Source of the DNA: Elymus sibiricus
Taxonomy: Eukaryota > Streptophyta > Magnoliopsida > Poales > Poaceae
NCBI GenBank assembly: GCA_039707655.1
Contig: CM077666.1
Location: forward strand, 285,561,166 to 285,625,165
DNA: 64,000 nt
Direction: 5' to 3'
Shown: positions 12,201-25,085 of the stretch, one piece after another
Position numbering within the stretch: position 1 is the stretch's first letter
How the letters are laid out: the number at the start of each line of letters is the position of its first letter
The notes under the pieces: generated by a model
Database searches by the model: none
What the model was told of the DNA's origin: nothing
Seen by the model: the letters and a program-made list of their open reading frames with translations, nothing else
Program-made: the position numbers and the translations under genes

Positions 12201-12669
12201 TGTCGGTGTAAAAACTGGCAGACCTCGGGGTAGGGGGTCCCGAGCTGTGGATCTAGGATCGATGGTAACAGAGACAAGGGAGACGATGTTTTACCCAGGT
12301 TCGGGCCCTCTTAATGGAGGTAAAACCCTATGTCCTGCTTCTGTTATATTGATGAAGATGTATCGAGTACAGAGTTGATCTACCTCGAGATCGTAATATG
12401 AGTCTAACTTCTATGGCTAGGTAAGTAATGTTGCGTTGATGTCCCCTACGGGCTAAGCCCTATGGCTTATATACACGCCAGGGAGGGTATCTAGGGTTAC
12501 AAGGTCGGTATCTTAGAGTAAGGCGGCTGGAATAATCTTGAAGTGTACTGCAAGTCTTTGGTAGAGACTGCGGCCTCCGGAGTCCATCTTGATTACATAC
12601 TGGGGCATAACGGCCCATCTGAGGAGACGGGCCGGCTAGGTCATCACCCCCTAATACAGGACACCGTCA
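12201..12669 (-). repeat. 3' LTR of element F
   Basis: The left end reads TGTCGGTGTAAAAACTGG and the right end GGACACCGTCA, so on the minus strand it begins TGACGGTGTCC, a start I recognise from Triticeae Gypsy LTRs. It is 469 bp. Two further pieces of the same LTR occur beyond element H; against them this copy lacks about 23 bp near 12567. The left flank (actgg) and the flank beyond the other pieces (cctgg) could be a 5-bp target duplication with one mismatch. Confidence 0.8.
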
Positions 12670-12681
12670 GTAGCCCCCGAA
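12670..12681 (-). other. Polypurine tract of element F
   Basis: On the minus strand, TTCGGGGGCTAC immediately precedes the LTR start TGACGGTG. It identifies the neighbouring LTR as the 3' LTR of a minus-strand element. Confidence 0.7.
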
Positions 12682-13214
12682 CTGGTCTTCTACGCCGAGG
12701 ACGACTTTGAACCATCACTTCGGATCCGGAGTCTCCGGCTTGACAGACGAGTTCCACCTTATATTTTGAATTCTATTAATAGAGCAGCGATATCCGTGGT
12801 CCAACCAAGCTTGTACCCTATCCGAGGTGAGCAAGTATCTTAGCCTCGAAGGCTTGCTGTGCAGGTATGAATAATCCAATCCGGCCTGACAGCTTTATCG
12901 GAGAGGCCCGCCCCACGACAGGTTGAGCAGTTACTGCCTCCCCTCAAATCGCATTTTGAGGCGGCTCCTTTACTGGCACGTCCCATTGAGGCAGAGATCG
13001 TGCCCGCTTTCTTAGGGATATCATCAAAATTTCGTTTCCCCCATATGCTTCAACGGCATCTTTGATAATAATCACGAATTTATCAGCGCAGCGAAGGGGG
13101 CTCTTCGCCTTTCACAGGCTTATAAAAGCAATGGGGAGAACAGCGCGATAGCCTACGCTCCCATTCCTCCCTTGCTGCCGCTTCGTCTAGCTCCAACGCC
13201 CAAATCCAGCCCTT

Positions 13215-16200
13215 ATGCCTTTCTCGTACGCAAGCTCGATTTCCCCATCAGCCATGGCCGATACCCTTAAGGGGCACTGGGGCGGCTCCACCGTGACGGC
13301 GGTGACCATCGCCGAGCTGCGTGACGCAAGGTATCTAACCCCTGCCATCGCCGCCCGCGCCCCAGAGGCCGACGAGCTGGTACACGCTCCCAACGCCGGG
13401 GAGCGGGTGGTCTTTGTCCCCCACCTCATCCGAGGCTTAGGGTTCCCGCTGCACCCTTTCGTGCGCGGGATCATGTTTTACTACGGGTTAGATTTCCATC
13501 ACCTAGCCCCCAACTCCATTCTCCACCTCGCCGCTTTCATAACAGTCTACGAGGCCTTCCTCCGCTGTGAGCCCCACATCGGCCTATGGTTGAAGCTCTT
13601 CGGGATTAAACCGAAGTCAAGCGGCTCCGAACTCGCGGAGTGCGGAGGGGCAATGATCAGCAAGAACCAGGGGGCCACCTGGTTCAAGGGCACCTTCATC
13701 GAAATGGTGAAGGAATGGAAAAAGGAGTGGTTCTATATCACTGAACCCCTTGCCGCTAGTCAAACCGAGGTCCCGACCTTCTCGGCCGGGCCTCCCAAGA
13801 AACTCAAGTCTTGGAAGGAAAAGGGTGTCGCTTGGGGGAAGCCCGAAGAGGTAGAGACCCTGATCGAGAGGATCATGTGGTGGACCACCACGGGGAAGGC
13901 TGAGCTAGCCGACGTCATCAACGTCATGATCAACCGCCGTATCCTTCCCCTCCAACTTCGGGCTACCCCGATGTGGGCACAGAAGCCGAGGACATGGACA
14001 CCATCAACTCCTTCTTCCACTCCACCTTGGCCACTATGTGGAGAAAACTCATGAAGCTGGCCAAGGACAAGATTCCCAAGGAGGGGGAGGACCGCGGCCT
14101 CGAGCACAGCTATGAGGCCCCCCCCGATGAGTGGTTCCATCCTTCAATCTTTCATTCTTTGCTTATTGTTCCGAGGAGTAAAGTTTTTGCTTAAACTGTC
14201 ATGTTATGTCGTTTTCCAGAAATGGTCAGCCTGGGTTAAAGGGGTAAGATGCCCAGCCCCACTGCCAGAGCAGCCCCCAACTCCCCTGCTCTCGGCGCTT
14301 CTGACCGAGGAGCCACATGTGGTGGCCTCCAAAGGGGCAAAGTCCCAGACGGGGAGGTTAAGCGCTCGGACCCGAGGGACTTCGGTCACTCGGTCCGAAG
14401 AGACCCACCATTCCGCCGCTCAAGACGGCGGTGCCGAGGAGGGTGAGGAGGAGGAGGTTCCTCCTCCTAAGGGGAAGAGGTCGGTGTCAGAGGACGCCGA
14501 TGTGGGCATTCCGCCCAAGGGCCAAAAGAGGCCGAGGCGAGCCTCATCCGAGGCCGCCAACAAGTCGTCGGAGAGAGCCGAGCTCTCCGGTGACCCAGAG
14601 GAAGACCCCCTCGCAACGGGGAGGAAGAAGCCGGCACCTCGAGGGTAAGCCCTTATCCTTGTCTTTCTTGCCTGAGTCATTATTTTATCAAGGGAAATTT
14701 TACAGAAGCAACTTTTCATACACAGTCCGCCGAAGGTGATCCCTAGCGGCTCCTCGAGCGGGTTGCCGTCCACCAGCGGGACTCCTGAGCCCGCGGCTTC
14801 TTCCCCGATGCAAGTTGACCTGGGGGAGGCAACATCCATCCTGGCCCCCGAGGTCAATACGGCGGGGGCCGACGAGGTGGCGATCATGGCCGAGGTTGAA
14901 ACCTCGACCCAACAAGACCCGAGGACAGAACGCCCCGAGGTCATCGAAGAAGGGCTGGGCCAGATATCGGCCCAGCCGAAGTCTACCTCGGCACCGCCTT
15001 CATAGACGGAGGCTCCTCGGGCGAATCCGTCCGAGGTAATCCCTCCACCCCAGCCTTCCGTCCGAGGACGGGCCGGCGCGGGGTGGGCCGAGGAGGTGGA
15101 GGAGTCCCTAAAGGGCTGCTCCCTCAAGGAGGAGCACCGTGCCTTGATAGGCACGGCGCTAGAAGGCTACCGGTCCACAGAGGTCGGCCTGCACGAGGTC
15201 TTCAAGAACCTCGTAGCAGGTTTCGAGGTACGTCTTCTGTGCGTTCAGTTTGCTTTGTTTTGATGAATTTTGTCTGAGGACATAAAAGTGTAGCCTGCTA
15301 AACGGCGTAATGAGTGAGTAGCCCCCAAGCCCGAAGTCGGTTTCAAGAAACCGGCATCGGGGTCGCGTGAGTAAGTAGGAGCCTGTTGAGTAGCCCACAG
15401 GACGCTACCTGAAGTGGCTGTCCTGGAGCATGTTGATGGTCTAGACCATTTTCCTTCTAACAAGGAGTTTGTTGTATTACAGGTTTCGACCTTAGTGCCG
15501 GACTCCGTCGCCGAAGAGATGGCGGAGACGAACCAGAGACTTGAGCGATCTCAAGGTAAGCAAGGTTAAACTTGCATTGTATGATGTATATGTAAAGGAA
15601 ACAACTAAGACATAAAAATGTTGACAGCGGAGCTGGAGACGCTCAAGGCCGAGCTTAAAAGTGCTCGGAAGGAAGTGCGGCAGCAGAAAGCTGCTGCCGC
15701 CGCAGCCGAGAAGGCGGCCAGGGAGAAGCACCAGGCGCGGGTGCTGGAGGTCGAGAAGACCCTGAAGGGCGTGTTTGAAGCATGCGACAAACTTCAGGAG
15801 GAGGGGCGGCGCGCGAAAGAGGAGCTCGAGAAGCTTCAACGTGCCCACTCCGAACTCAACACCTCAGCCCGTGCGGACCGCGAGGTGCTCCAGCAAGTGG
15901 AACAAATCGCCTCGGGTAAGATATTTTTGCTGCAGTGTGCGTTTGGCAGCAGAGGGTGTGTCGAGCTCACCCAGTTATTGCGTTCCGCAGAGGTCTTCGA
16001 GGATCTCCCGCAGAGCGCGGAGGATGCGGTGGCCTATTTCGGCCAGCTGCTAAATCATCGAGTGAAACAACTGGTCGAGCTGTTTCGCATGACAAGGCCA
16101 GCGCTCCAGGACCTCTGCGTTGCTCTGTGGCCGGCCGAAGCCATGCCGAGGAGTCTCTTCGGCCTGACGGCTCGTCTACGAGATGCCGCGCCCTGCGTTG

Positions 16201-16406
16201 ACCGCTGGAAGAGGTCAGCGTGCTTCGAAGGGGCTCGGAGGGCATATGCTTGCGTGAAGACTCACTTCCGCAAAGTTGATGCGGAGACTTGTGCTGCTGG
16301 CCCCCCTGCTGATAAGCCGTGGACCGCCGAGCAGTTCTTCACCGAGGTGGAGGTGGGAGCTCGGACAACCGAGGCCATGTGCCCTAAGGACACCCTGTAT
16401 TTTTAG
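13215..16406 (+). pseudogene. Antisense multi-exon ORF of element F (putative gypsy-type transposon domain)
   Basis: A plus-strand frame starts at 13215, or at the second ATG 13251. About residues 70-140 contain LIRGLGFPLHPFVRGIMFYY and AFLRCEPHIGLWLKLF, matching the plant 'putative gypsy type transposon' domain (Transposase_28, PF04195) as I know it. Later segments are acidic/basic low complexity (14220-14644), then a long Glu/Lys/Ala coiled coil (15628-15915), then a conserved-looking C-terminal part to 16406. Plausible introns: 14645-14725, 15228-15482, 15556-15627 and 15916-15990, all GT-AG. Damage: an apparent frameshift near 13962 and a TAG at 15003-15005. It opposes gag-protease. The protein's role in the element is unknown. 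Confidence 0.65.
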
Positions 16407-17693
16407 GTACTCCGGAATGCCAGGGTGTATGATGTAAAAACTTTATCGTTTGAAATGAAAATGGCTTGAAGTTCCATATGTGTTTATTTAGTAATTCGAT
16501 TATTCCTCCGATATGACTTTTTTAAAGTGAGAGTGGCCAGTCGTCGGCTTCAGCCCCAGTGCAGGTCATACAAAGGGTGTTCCCTAAGCCATACATGACC
16601 CTTAGCCGACGTCTCGGTACCTATAGGCGGTCGATGACTTAGAGGAACTAGGCAATCGGACTGTAGTGGCTTGATGTCTTTCACTTAGCCATAGGAGTTT
16701 GACTGTGGGGGTGATGACCAGCCCCCGGTGTGGGAAGTGTTCGGCCTATTTGGCCGATGTCTAGGCCATAGCACACTTCGGCTAAAAAATAAAAGCCCTT
16801 CGTTTAACACGGGTGATCTCTATGATCACATCGCCTGACGCGGTCTCCGGATGGCAGACCAGTTTGCGCTTACCCAGATAGTCAGTTTTCGGCTTTCTCC
16901 ACTGAGGCGCCATGCCAATTAACCTGGCGGTGCAATCGCAGTGGTTCTCCCGTTACACCCTTAGACGAATACATCGGGAACGTAAGGGGTACACATAGGA
17001 GCCGGGCAACCCAACTATTGACCGAAATCTAGGTTCGAAACTGATGCATATAAGGCCAAAAATCCGGGACGCCGAATACATCGGACTTTCCTATACCATT
17101 GCATCTTTTTTGTTTAAAAAAAACTTCATCGTCCCGGAGCTATGCTGATAAAGAAATACGAGAAATACCTTGAAAGGGCACGGTTTCTTTATATCCTAGT
17201 GTCAATCATGTACAAGCCCAGTTGTGACGAGAGTAATCGAAAGAATACAATGTGAATAGTAAGGAAGAAAGAGGAAAAAACAGGTCGGATAATTACTGAC
17301 GGATTTAAAGGATCCGGACCGAAGCCTGCCGCACGTCTGCGTTTCCGAACTGTTGAATAGATCGCTCTTGATTGATGACGGCTGATTTGCGAAGGCTGAT
17401 GCCTGACTGGCCCTTTATACACTCGAGGTGTTTGATAGCCGAGTTCCTCAGAGGGAGGTGTTTGCCGGCATCGTTCTGTGGTTAAGGCCACAGAGATGTA
17501 GTGACGCTCGGCTACTTCTTTTACAGATGCCTGTCTATGCAGGGGCGCTAAGCCTTGCCCTCGCGTGGTTGATCCGCGCGTGACGCGTGGGTAGTTGTAT
17601 TGGCTCCTCGGCGTCCCAGGGAATTTTGAGTGCGAAGTTGTGCACCCTGGGGACGTAGTGCCCGCAGATGGGGCACGCGAGGAGCCCGCATCC
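16407..17693. other. Element F spacer, no pol motifs
   Basis: About 1.3 kb between the antisense ORF and the protease, where an intact Gypsy element would carry RT, RNase H and integrase. I find no long frame on either strand and no YVDD- or DDE-like motif. The minus strand just below 17694 has a short frame containing HNFALKIPWDAEEP, which I cannot place. Confidence 0.55.
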
Positions 17694-19620
17694 CTATTTC
17701 AGGTGCGGGGGTAGCTGGCCGAGGTCGACTTGTGCGGCCCGGGCTCGCTTCAAAGAGCGAGCGGCGCGTTTATCGCTGCGAGCTGCCTCCTCGGACGCTT
17801 GGACCTTGGCTGCGAAAGCCGCGGTCTGTTCCTCTGTCTGGAGTGAACGCTCGGTGTTACCATTGACCGTGATGACACCGTTGGGTCCCGACATTCTGAG
17901 CTTGAGGTAGGCATAATGGGGGACTGCGTTGAAGCATGCAAAGGCCGTGCGTCCTAAGAGCGCATGGTATCCACTCCGGAAGGGTACAATGTCGAAGATT
18001 AACTCCTCGCTTCTGAAATTCTCGGGCGAACCGAAGACTACCTCGAGGGTGACTGTCCCGGTACAACGGGCTTCGATGCCCGGAATGACACCTTTAAAGG
18101 TGGTAGAACTCGGCTTTATCCGAGATGAGTCAATGCCCATCTTCCGAACCGTGTCCTCGTAGATGAGGTTAAGACTACTGCCCCCGTCCATCAGGACGCG
18201 TGTTAGATGATAACCATCAACAATGGGGTCCAGAACGAGCGCCGCAGAGCCGCCATGCCTGATGCTGGTCAGATGATCGCGCTTGTCGAAGGTGATCGGG
18301 TAAGCCGACCATGGGTTATACTTCGGGGCGACAGGCTCCAACGCATATATGTCCCGAAGCACACACTTTCTTTCCCGTTTAGGGATGTGGGTCACATAGA
18401 TCATGTTGACCTCTGTTACCTCGTTGAGAAATTTCTTTTGCCCTCCATTATTGGGCTGCCGAGGTTCATCCTCGTCGTCACTGCGGTGTTGGGTTTTATT
18501 CTGACCCTCTGCCGCTATCTTGCCGGCTTGTTTGAAGACCCAGCAATTCCTATTAGTGTGTGTTGCTGGTTTTTCCTGGGTACCGTGGATCCCACATGGG
18601 CGGTCCATGAACCTGTCAAGCTGGCTAGGTCCGTCTTTGTTCCCTTTATAGGGTTTTCTTTTCTGCCCGGATTTAGGTCCGGCGAATCCAGCATTGACCG
18701 CGGCGTCTTCAGTGTCGCTTCCGCCGTTTTTATACATGCGCTTATTTTTATTGCGCTTCGGTTTTCCATTGGCGTCGCGGGTTTCCGAGGTGCCTCCTTC
18801 GCCGTTATGAGTACTTCGGGCGAGCCAGCTATCCTCTCCCGCGCAAAAGCGGGTCATTAGAGATGTCAGGGCGGCCATAGTCCTCGGTTTATCCTGGCCG
18901 AGTTGTCGGGCGAGCCATTCGTCCCGAATATTATTTTTGAAAGCGGCGATGGCCTCGGCGTCGGAACAGTCTATAATCTGATTCTTCTTGATGAGGAACC
19001 TGTTCCAGAATTTCCGGGCTGATTCGCCTGGCTGCTGGGTACCACGGCTGAGGTCATCAGCGTTCGGAGGTCAGACATACGTGCCTTGGAAGTTTACTCG
19101 AAAAGCGTCTTCGAGGGCCTCCCGGCTGCCAATAGAGTGAGGAGGGAGGCTATTAAGCCAGTGTCTCGCCGACCCCTTTTACTTGAGTGGCAGATATTTG
19201 ATGGCGTGGAGGTCATCTCCGTTGGCCATATGTATGTGTAGGAGGAAATCCTCGATCCAGACTGCTGGGTCTGTGGTACCATCGTATGATTCTATGTTAA
19301 CGGGTTTAAACCCTTCTGGGAACTGATGCTCCATCACCCTGTCTGTAAAGCAGATTGGGTGAGCTGGACCTCGGGACCGAGGAGGATCTCGTCGGGTCTC
19401 AGGAGAGAGCCATGAGTAGGCTTGATCTCGGGCACGGTCGTTCCTGTCCATCCAGGCATCGTAGCCGTTGGGCCCAGCGGGGGCGCGTCCCCTGGATCCA
19501 TAGATGGACCGAGGGGGAGCCCTATTTTCTTCAATACGACCTCTAGCGTCGCGAGGATCCAGGTGGTCCTCGGGGTCTTTACCATGACGGCGTGGGGGTG
19601 GCCTTTCACCATGGTCTTCT
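17694..19620 (-). pseudogene. Element F gag (C-terminal part) and aspartic protease
   Basis: Gag packages element RNA and the protease matures the polyprotein. Reading from 19451, the gag domain contains FPEGFKPVNIESYDGTTDPA and HIHMANGDDLHAIKYLPLK, standard for the plant retrotransposon gag family. In-frame stops occur at 19181-19179 (TAA) and 19073-19071 (TGA). The frame is then open from 18878 to 17694: a basic, low-complexity linker followed by a retropepsin-like protease with the active-site motif LMDGGSSLNLIYED around residue 230 of that segment, and a later flap/LLGR region (YHALLGRTAF). No CCHC zinc knuckle is obvious. The frame ends soon after the protease with no RT. Copia element G splits it upstream. 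Confidence 0.75.
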
Positions 19621-19621
19621 T

Positions 19622-21360
19622 GTTGGAAATATGCCCTAGAGGCAATAATAAATTAGTTATTATCATATTTCCCCGTTCATGATAATAGTTTATTATTCAT
19701 GCTAGAATTGTATTGACCGGAAACTAAATACATGTGTGAATAGATAAACAAATAGTGTGTCCCTAGTAAGCCTCTACTAGACTAGCTCGTTGATCAAAAG
19801 ATGGTCAAGATTTCCTGACCATGGACATGAGTTGTCATTTGATAATGGGATCACATCATTAGGAGAATGATGTGATGGACTTGACCCAACCGTTAGCATA
19901 GCAAATGATCGTTCAGTTTATTGCTATTGCTTTCACTATGTCAAATACACGTTCCTCTGACCATGAGATCATGCAACTCCCGGATACCGTAGGAATACTT
20001 TGGGTGTATCAAACATCACAACGTAACTGGGTGATTATAAAGGTGCACTACAGGTATCTCCGAAAGTGTTTGTTGAGTTGGCATGGATCGAGATTGGAAT
20101 TTGTCACTCCGACTATCGGAGAGGTATCTCTGGGCCCTCTCGGTAATACAGCATCACAGAAGCCTTGCAAGCACCGTGACTAAAGAGTTAGTTACAAGAT
20201 GACGTATTACGGAACGAGTAAAGAGACTTGCCGGTAACGAGATTGAACTAGGTATTGGATACCGACGATCGAATCTCGGGCAAGTAACATACCGCCAGAC
20301 AAAGGGAACAACGTATGTTGACATATGAGGTTCACCGATAAAGATCTTCGTGGAATATGTAGGAACCAATATGAGCATCCAGGTTCCGCTGTTGGTTATT
20401 GACCGGAGAGTCGTCTCGGTCATGTGTACATCATTCCCGAACCCGTAGGGTCCGCACACTTAAGGTTCGATGACGATTTAGTATTATATGAGTTATGTGA
20501 TTGGTGGCCGAAGTTTGTTCGGAGTCCCGGATGAGATCACGGACATGACGAGGAGTCTCGAAATGGTCGAGAGGTAAAGATTCATATATTGGAAGGCTAT
20601 ATTCAGACGTCGGAAAGGTTCCGAGTGATTCGGGTATTTTTCGGAGTACCGGGGAGTTACGGGAATTCACCGGGAGAAGTAATGGGCCTTATTGGGCCAT
20701 ACGGGAAAAGGAGAGGCAGGCCACGTGAGGAGGATCGCGCCCCCCCTTGCCCAAACCGAATTGGACTAGGGGAGGGGCCGCTGCCCCCTCTTTCCTTTGC
20801 CTCTCCCTTCCCTCTTTCCTACTCCGTATGGGAGGTGGAATCCTACTAGGACTAAGGAGTCCTAGTAGGACTCCCCACACTTGGCGCACCCCTAGGGGGC
20901 CGGCCTCCTCCCTCTCATCCTTTATATACGGGGGCAAGGGGGCACCCCAAAGTACACAATTGTCCCATAGCCGTGTGCGGTGCCCCGATCTCCGTTTTCC
21001 ACCTCGGTCATATTTTCGGAGAGCTTAGGCGAAGCCCTGCCGGAATCACTTCACTGTCACCGTCCCCACGCCGTCGTGCTGACGGAACTCATCTACTACC
21101 TCGACGTCTTGCTGGATCAAGAAGGCGAGGAACGTCACCGAGCTGCACGTGTGTAGAACTCGGAGGTGCCGTACGTTCGGTACTTGATCGGTGGAGCTCG
21201 AAGGATTGTTCGACTACATCAACCGCGTTGTGAGACGCTTCCGCTAACGGTCTACGAGGGTACGTAGACACACTCTCCCCTCTCGTAGCGATACATCTCC
21301 ATGGATAGATCTTGCGTGAGCGTAGGAATTTTTTTGAAATTCATGCTCCGTTCCCCAACA
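19622..21360 (+). repeat. 5' LTR of Copia element G
   Basis: It starts TGTTGGAAATATGCCCTAG and ends GCTCCGTTCCCCAACA. A TATA-like TTTATATAC at 20931-20939 is the likely promoter, and the usual primer site follows the end. It contains the palindromic block CCTACTAGGACTAAGGAGTC near 20845. Confidence 0.93.
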
Positions 21361-21361
21361 G

Positions 21362-21374
21362 TGGCATCCGAGCC
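21362..21374 (+). other. Primer-binding site of element G
   Basis: TGGCATCCGAGCC lies one base after the 5' LTR. It matches the initiator-Met primer site TGGTATCAGAGCC at 11 of 13 positions. Confidence 0.75.
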
Positions 21375-22650
21375 AGGTCTATGCGTAGATGTGATTTGCA
21401 CGAGTAGAACACAAGTGAGTTGTGGGCGTGGGTGTATACATATTGCTTGCCGTTACTAGTTGTTACTTGATTCGGCGGTATTGTGAGACGAAGCGGCCGG
21501 ACCGACATTACGCGTACGCTTACGCGAGACAGGTTTCACCGCTACGTGCACTTGTTGCATAAAGGTGACTGGCGGGTGTCTGTCTCTCTCACTTTAGTTG
21601 AATCGGTTTCAATGAAGAGGGTTCATTTAGAAGATCAAAAAGCAATCACTACACCACGTTGTGGTTGTGCGTAGGTAAGAACGGTTCTTGCAAACCCGTA
21701 GCAGCCACGTAAAACTTGCAACAACAAAGTAGAGGACGTCTAACTTGTTTTTGCAGGGTATGCTGGTGATGTGATATGGCCAAGACATGATGTGATATAA
21801 GTTGTTGTATGAGATGATCATGTTTAGTAAGTTATCAGGCAACCGGCAGGAGCCTTATGGTTGTCTCTTTATTGTATTCAATGCCAACGCTATGTAATTG
21901 CTTTACTTTACCTCTATTAGTTAGCAGTAGTAGTAGTAGCAATAGCCGGCGAGACGACCACGACGCTACGATGGAGATCAAGGTGTCACGACGCTACGAT
22001 GGAGATCAAGGTGTCAACCCGGTGACGATGCAGATCATGACGGTGCTTTGCTGATGGAGATCAAATGCACAAGACGATGATGGCCATATCATGTCACATA
22101 TATTGAATTGCATGTGATGTTAATCCTTTTATGCATCTTATTTTGCTTAGGACGACAGTAGCATTATAAGATGATCCCTTCACTAAATTTCAAGATAAGT
22201 GTTCTCCCCTAGTATGCACCGTTGCGAAGGTTCGACGCTTCTAAGCACCACGTGATGATCGGGTGTGATGGATTCTTTCGTTCGCATACAACGGGTGTAA
22301 GCTAGTTTTACACACGCAGAATACTTGGGTTAAACTTGATGAGCCTAACATGTACAGACATGGCCTCGGAACACAAGAGACCGAAAGGTCGAACATGAGT
22401 CATATAGTAGATATGATCAACATGAAAGATGTTCACCATTGATAACTAATCCACCTCACGTGATGATCGGACGTGGTTTAGTTGATGTGGATCATGTTAC
22501 ACTTAGACAACTTGAGGGATGTTAATCTAAGTGGGAGTTCTTAAGTAATTTGATTAATTGAACTTCAATTGTCATGAACATAGTCTTACTTTTCTTAGCA
22601 AATTTATGTTGTAGATCCATAGACCGCGCTTTAGTTCCCCTGTTTTTATT

Positions 22651-23430
22651 ATGTTCCTAGAGAAAACGAAGTTGAAAGTTGATGGAAGCAACTATGCGGA
22701 CTAGGTCCGTGATCTGAGGATTGTCCTCACTGCTGCACAGAAGGCTTATGTCCTTAATGCACCGCTCAGTGAAATACCCCTACGGCTTCGTCTGAGGACG
22801 TTATGAACGTCTGGCAGACAAGAAAAGATGACTACTCGATAGTTCAGTGCGCCATACTTTACGGCTTAGAACCGGAGCTCCAAATATGTTTTGAGCAACA
22901 CGGAGCATATGAGATGTTCCAAGAGCTGAAAATTTGTTTTTCAAGACTCACACCCGGGTCGAGAGGGATGACACCTTCGACAAGTTCTATAGCTACAAGA
23001 TGGAGGAGAACAGCTCCGTTAGTGAGCATGTACTCAGAATGTCTGAGTACTTCAAACACTTGAATCAAGTGGGAGTTAGACTTCCGAATAAAGTGGTGAT
23101 TGATAGAGTTCTGTAGTCACTATCACTAAGCTACTGGATCTTCGTGATGAACTATAAACATGCAAGGGATAGAAGATCCTTAAGCTATTCGCGATGCTAC
23201 AATCTGCGGATGTAGAAATCAAAAAAAGGGAGCATCAAGTGTTGATGGTTAATAAGACCACTAGTTTCAAGAAGGGCAAGGGAAAGAAAAAGGAACTTCA
23301 AGAAGAACGGTAAAACAGTTGCCGCTCACGCGAAGAAACCCAAGGCTGAACCAAACCCGAGACTTAGTGCTCCCATTGCAAAGGGAAATGTCACAGGGAG
23401 CGGAACTTCCCCAAAGTAACTGGCAGATAA
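22651..23430 (+). pseudogene. Element G gag, decayed
   Basis: The frame begins MFLEKTKLKVDGSNY at 22651 and meets an in-frame TAG at 22702-22704, where related gag proteins have Trp (TGG). Recognisable gag pieces continue in shifted frames, for example AQKAYVLNAPL near 22735 and FKTHTRVERDDTFDKFYSYK from 22934. The nucleocapsid region around 23371-23405 keeps a degenerate Cys/His cluster (CSHCKGKCH). At least two frameshifts and one stop remove function. Confidence 0.7.
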
Positions 23431-23570
23431 TAAGACTGGCAATGTCAACAAAGATATTTGATATACATGTTATTGATATGTACCTTACTAGTACTCGTAG
23501 GAGCACCTGGGTATTTGATACTTGTTCAGTTGCTTACAACTTGAAACATGGAGCTTCGGAATAAACGAGG
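23431..23570 (+). pseudogene. Element G protease remnant
   Basis: The text STRRSTWVFDTCSVA corresponds to the Copia aspartic-protease active-site region, normally W-[VL]-[LF]-DTGS. Here the Gly is Cys (DTC), and the frame breaks shortly after at 23562. The catalytic Asp is retained but the motif is damaged. Confidence 0.65.
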
Positions 23571-23825
23571 GCTAGCTAAGAACGAGGTGACGGTGTGCAT
23601 TGGAAGTGTCTCCAAGGTTGATGTGATTACCATCGCCACGCTCTCTCTACCTTTAGGATTAGTGATGAACCTAAATAATTGTTATTTGGTGCTTGCGTTA
23701 AGCATGAACATTATATCTGATAGTGTTTATTACAAGACGGTTATTCAATTTCAGAGAATAATTGTTATTCTATTTGGATAATATCATTGATGATCATGCA
23801 CTTAAAATGAAAGGTTTATAGAATC

Positions 23826-25085
23826 TTGATCGTAGTAATACATATGTTCATAACACGAATGCCAAAAGATAATGATAGTACCACATATTTGTGGCACTAC
23901 CGCTTAGGTCATATCAGTGTTAAACACATGAAGAAACTCCATGCAGATGGGTTTTTGGAATCTCTTGATTATGAATCATTTGAGGCATGTGAACCGTGCC
24001 TTATTGGCAAGATGACTAAAACTCCGTTCTCCGGAACAATGGAGCGAGCAACCAACTTATTGGAAATAATACATACCGATGTATGCGGTCCGATGAGTGT
24101 TGAGGCGCGCGGTGGATATCGTTATATTCTCACGTTCACTGATGATTTGAGTAGATATGGTTATGTCTACTTGATGAAGCATAAATCTGAAACATTTGAA
24201 AAGTTCAAAGAATTTCAGAGTGAAGTAGAGAACCATCGTAACAAGAAAATAAAGTTCTTACGATCTGATCGTGGAGGAGAATATTTGAGTTACGAGTTTG
24301 GCAATCACTTAAGACAATGTGGAATTGTTTCACAGCTCACGCCACATGGAACACCACAGCGTAATGGTGTGTCCGAACGTCGTAATCGTACTCTATTGGA
24401 TATGGTGCATTCTATGATGTCTCTTACCGATTTGCCACTATCATTTTGGGGTTATGCATTAGAGACAGCTGCATGCACTTTAAACAAGGGCACCGTCTAA
24501 ATCCGTTGAGATGACACCGTATGAACTGTGGTTTGCAAGAAACCTAAGATGTCGTTTCTGAAAGTTTGGGGATGCAATGCTTATGTCAAAAGGCTTCGGC
24601 CAGATAAGCTCGAACCCAAAGCGGATAAGTGCGTCTTCATAGGATACCCAAAGGAGACCGTTGGGTACACCTTCTACCACAGATCCGAAGGCAAAGTATT
24701 CGTTGCTAAGAATGGATCCTTTCTAGAGAAGGAGTTTCTCTCGAAAGAAGTGAGTGGGAGGAAAGTAGAACTTGATGAGATAATTGTACCTCCTCTGGAT
24801 AGTAGTACGCCACAGAAAGAAATTTCTGTGACACCAACACAGACCAGAGAAGAAGTTGATGATGATGATCATGAGGCTTCGGATCAAGTTGCTACAGAAC
24901 CTCGTAGGTCAACCAGGACACGCTCCGCACCAGATTGGTACGGCAATCCTGTCTTGGAGGTCATGTTGTTAGACAACGGTGAACCTACGAACTATGAAGA
25001 AGCGATGGCGAGCCCGGATTCCGACAAATGGCTTGAGGCCATGAAGTCCGAGATTAGATCCATGTATGAGAACAAAGTGTGGACT
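23826..25085 (+). pseudogene. Element G integrase
   Basis: Integrase inserts the cDNA into the host genome. The frame 23826-24500 contains the GAG-pre-integrase zinc-binding part (LWHYRLGHIS and FEACEPCLIGK), then the catalytic core with Asp in IIHTDVCGPM, Asp in FTDDLSRYGYVYL and Glu in NGVSERRNRTLLD. The frame shifts near 24490-24530 and continues from 24528 with the Copia C-terminal region (KVWGCNAYVKRLRPDK, FIGYPKETVGYTFYH) and an acidic linker. The DDE triad is preserved, but the frameshift separates core and C-terminal parts. Confidence 0.85.

Noticed and set aside
17630..18860. Plus-strand frames up to 217 codons opposite the F protease
   Set aside because: Shadow of the minus-strand gag-protease frame; no domain and the minus strand has clear protease motifs.
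19905..21271. Frames of 60-101 codons repeated identically at 26768-28134
   Set aside because: They lie in both LTRs of Copia element G and are not genes; the identity reflects the LTR pair.
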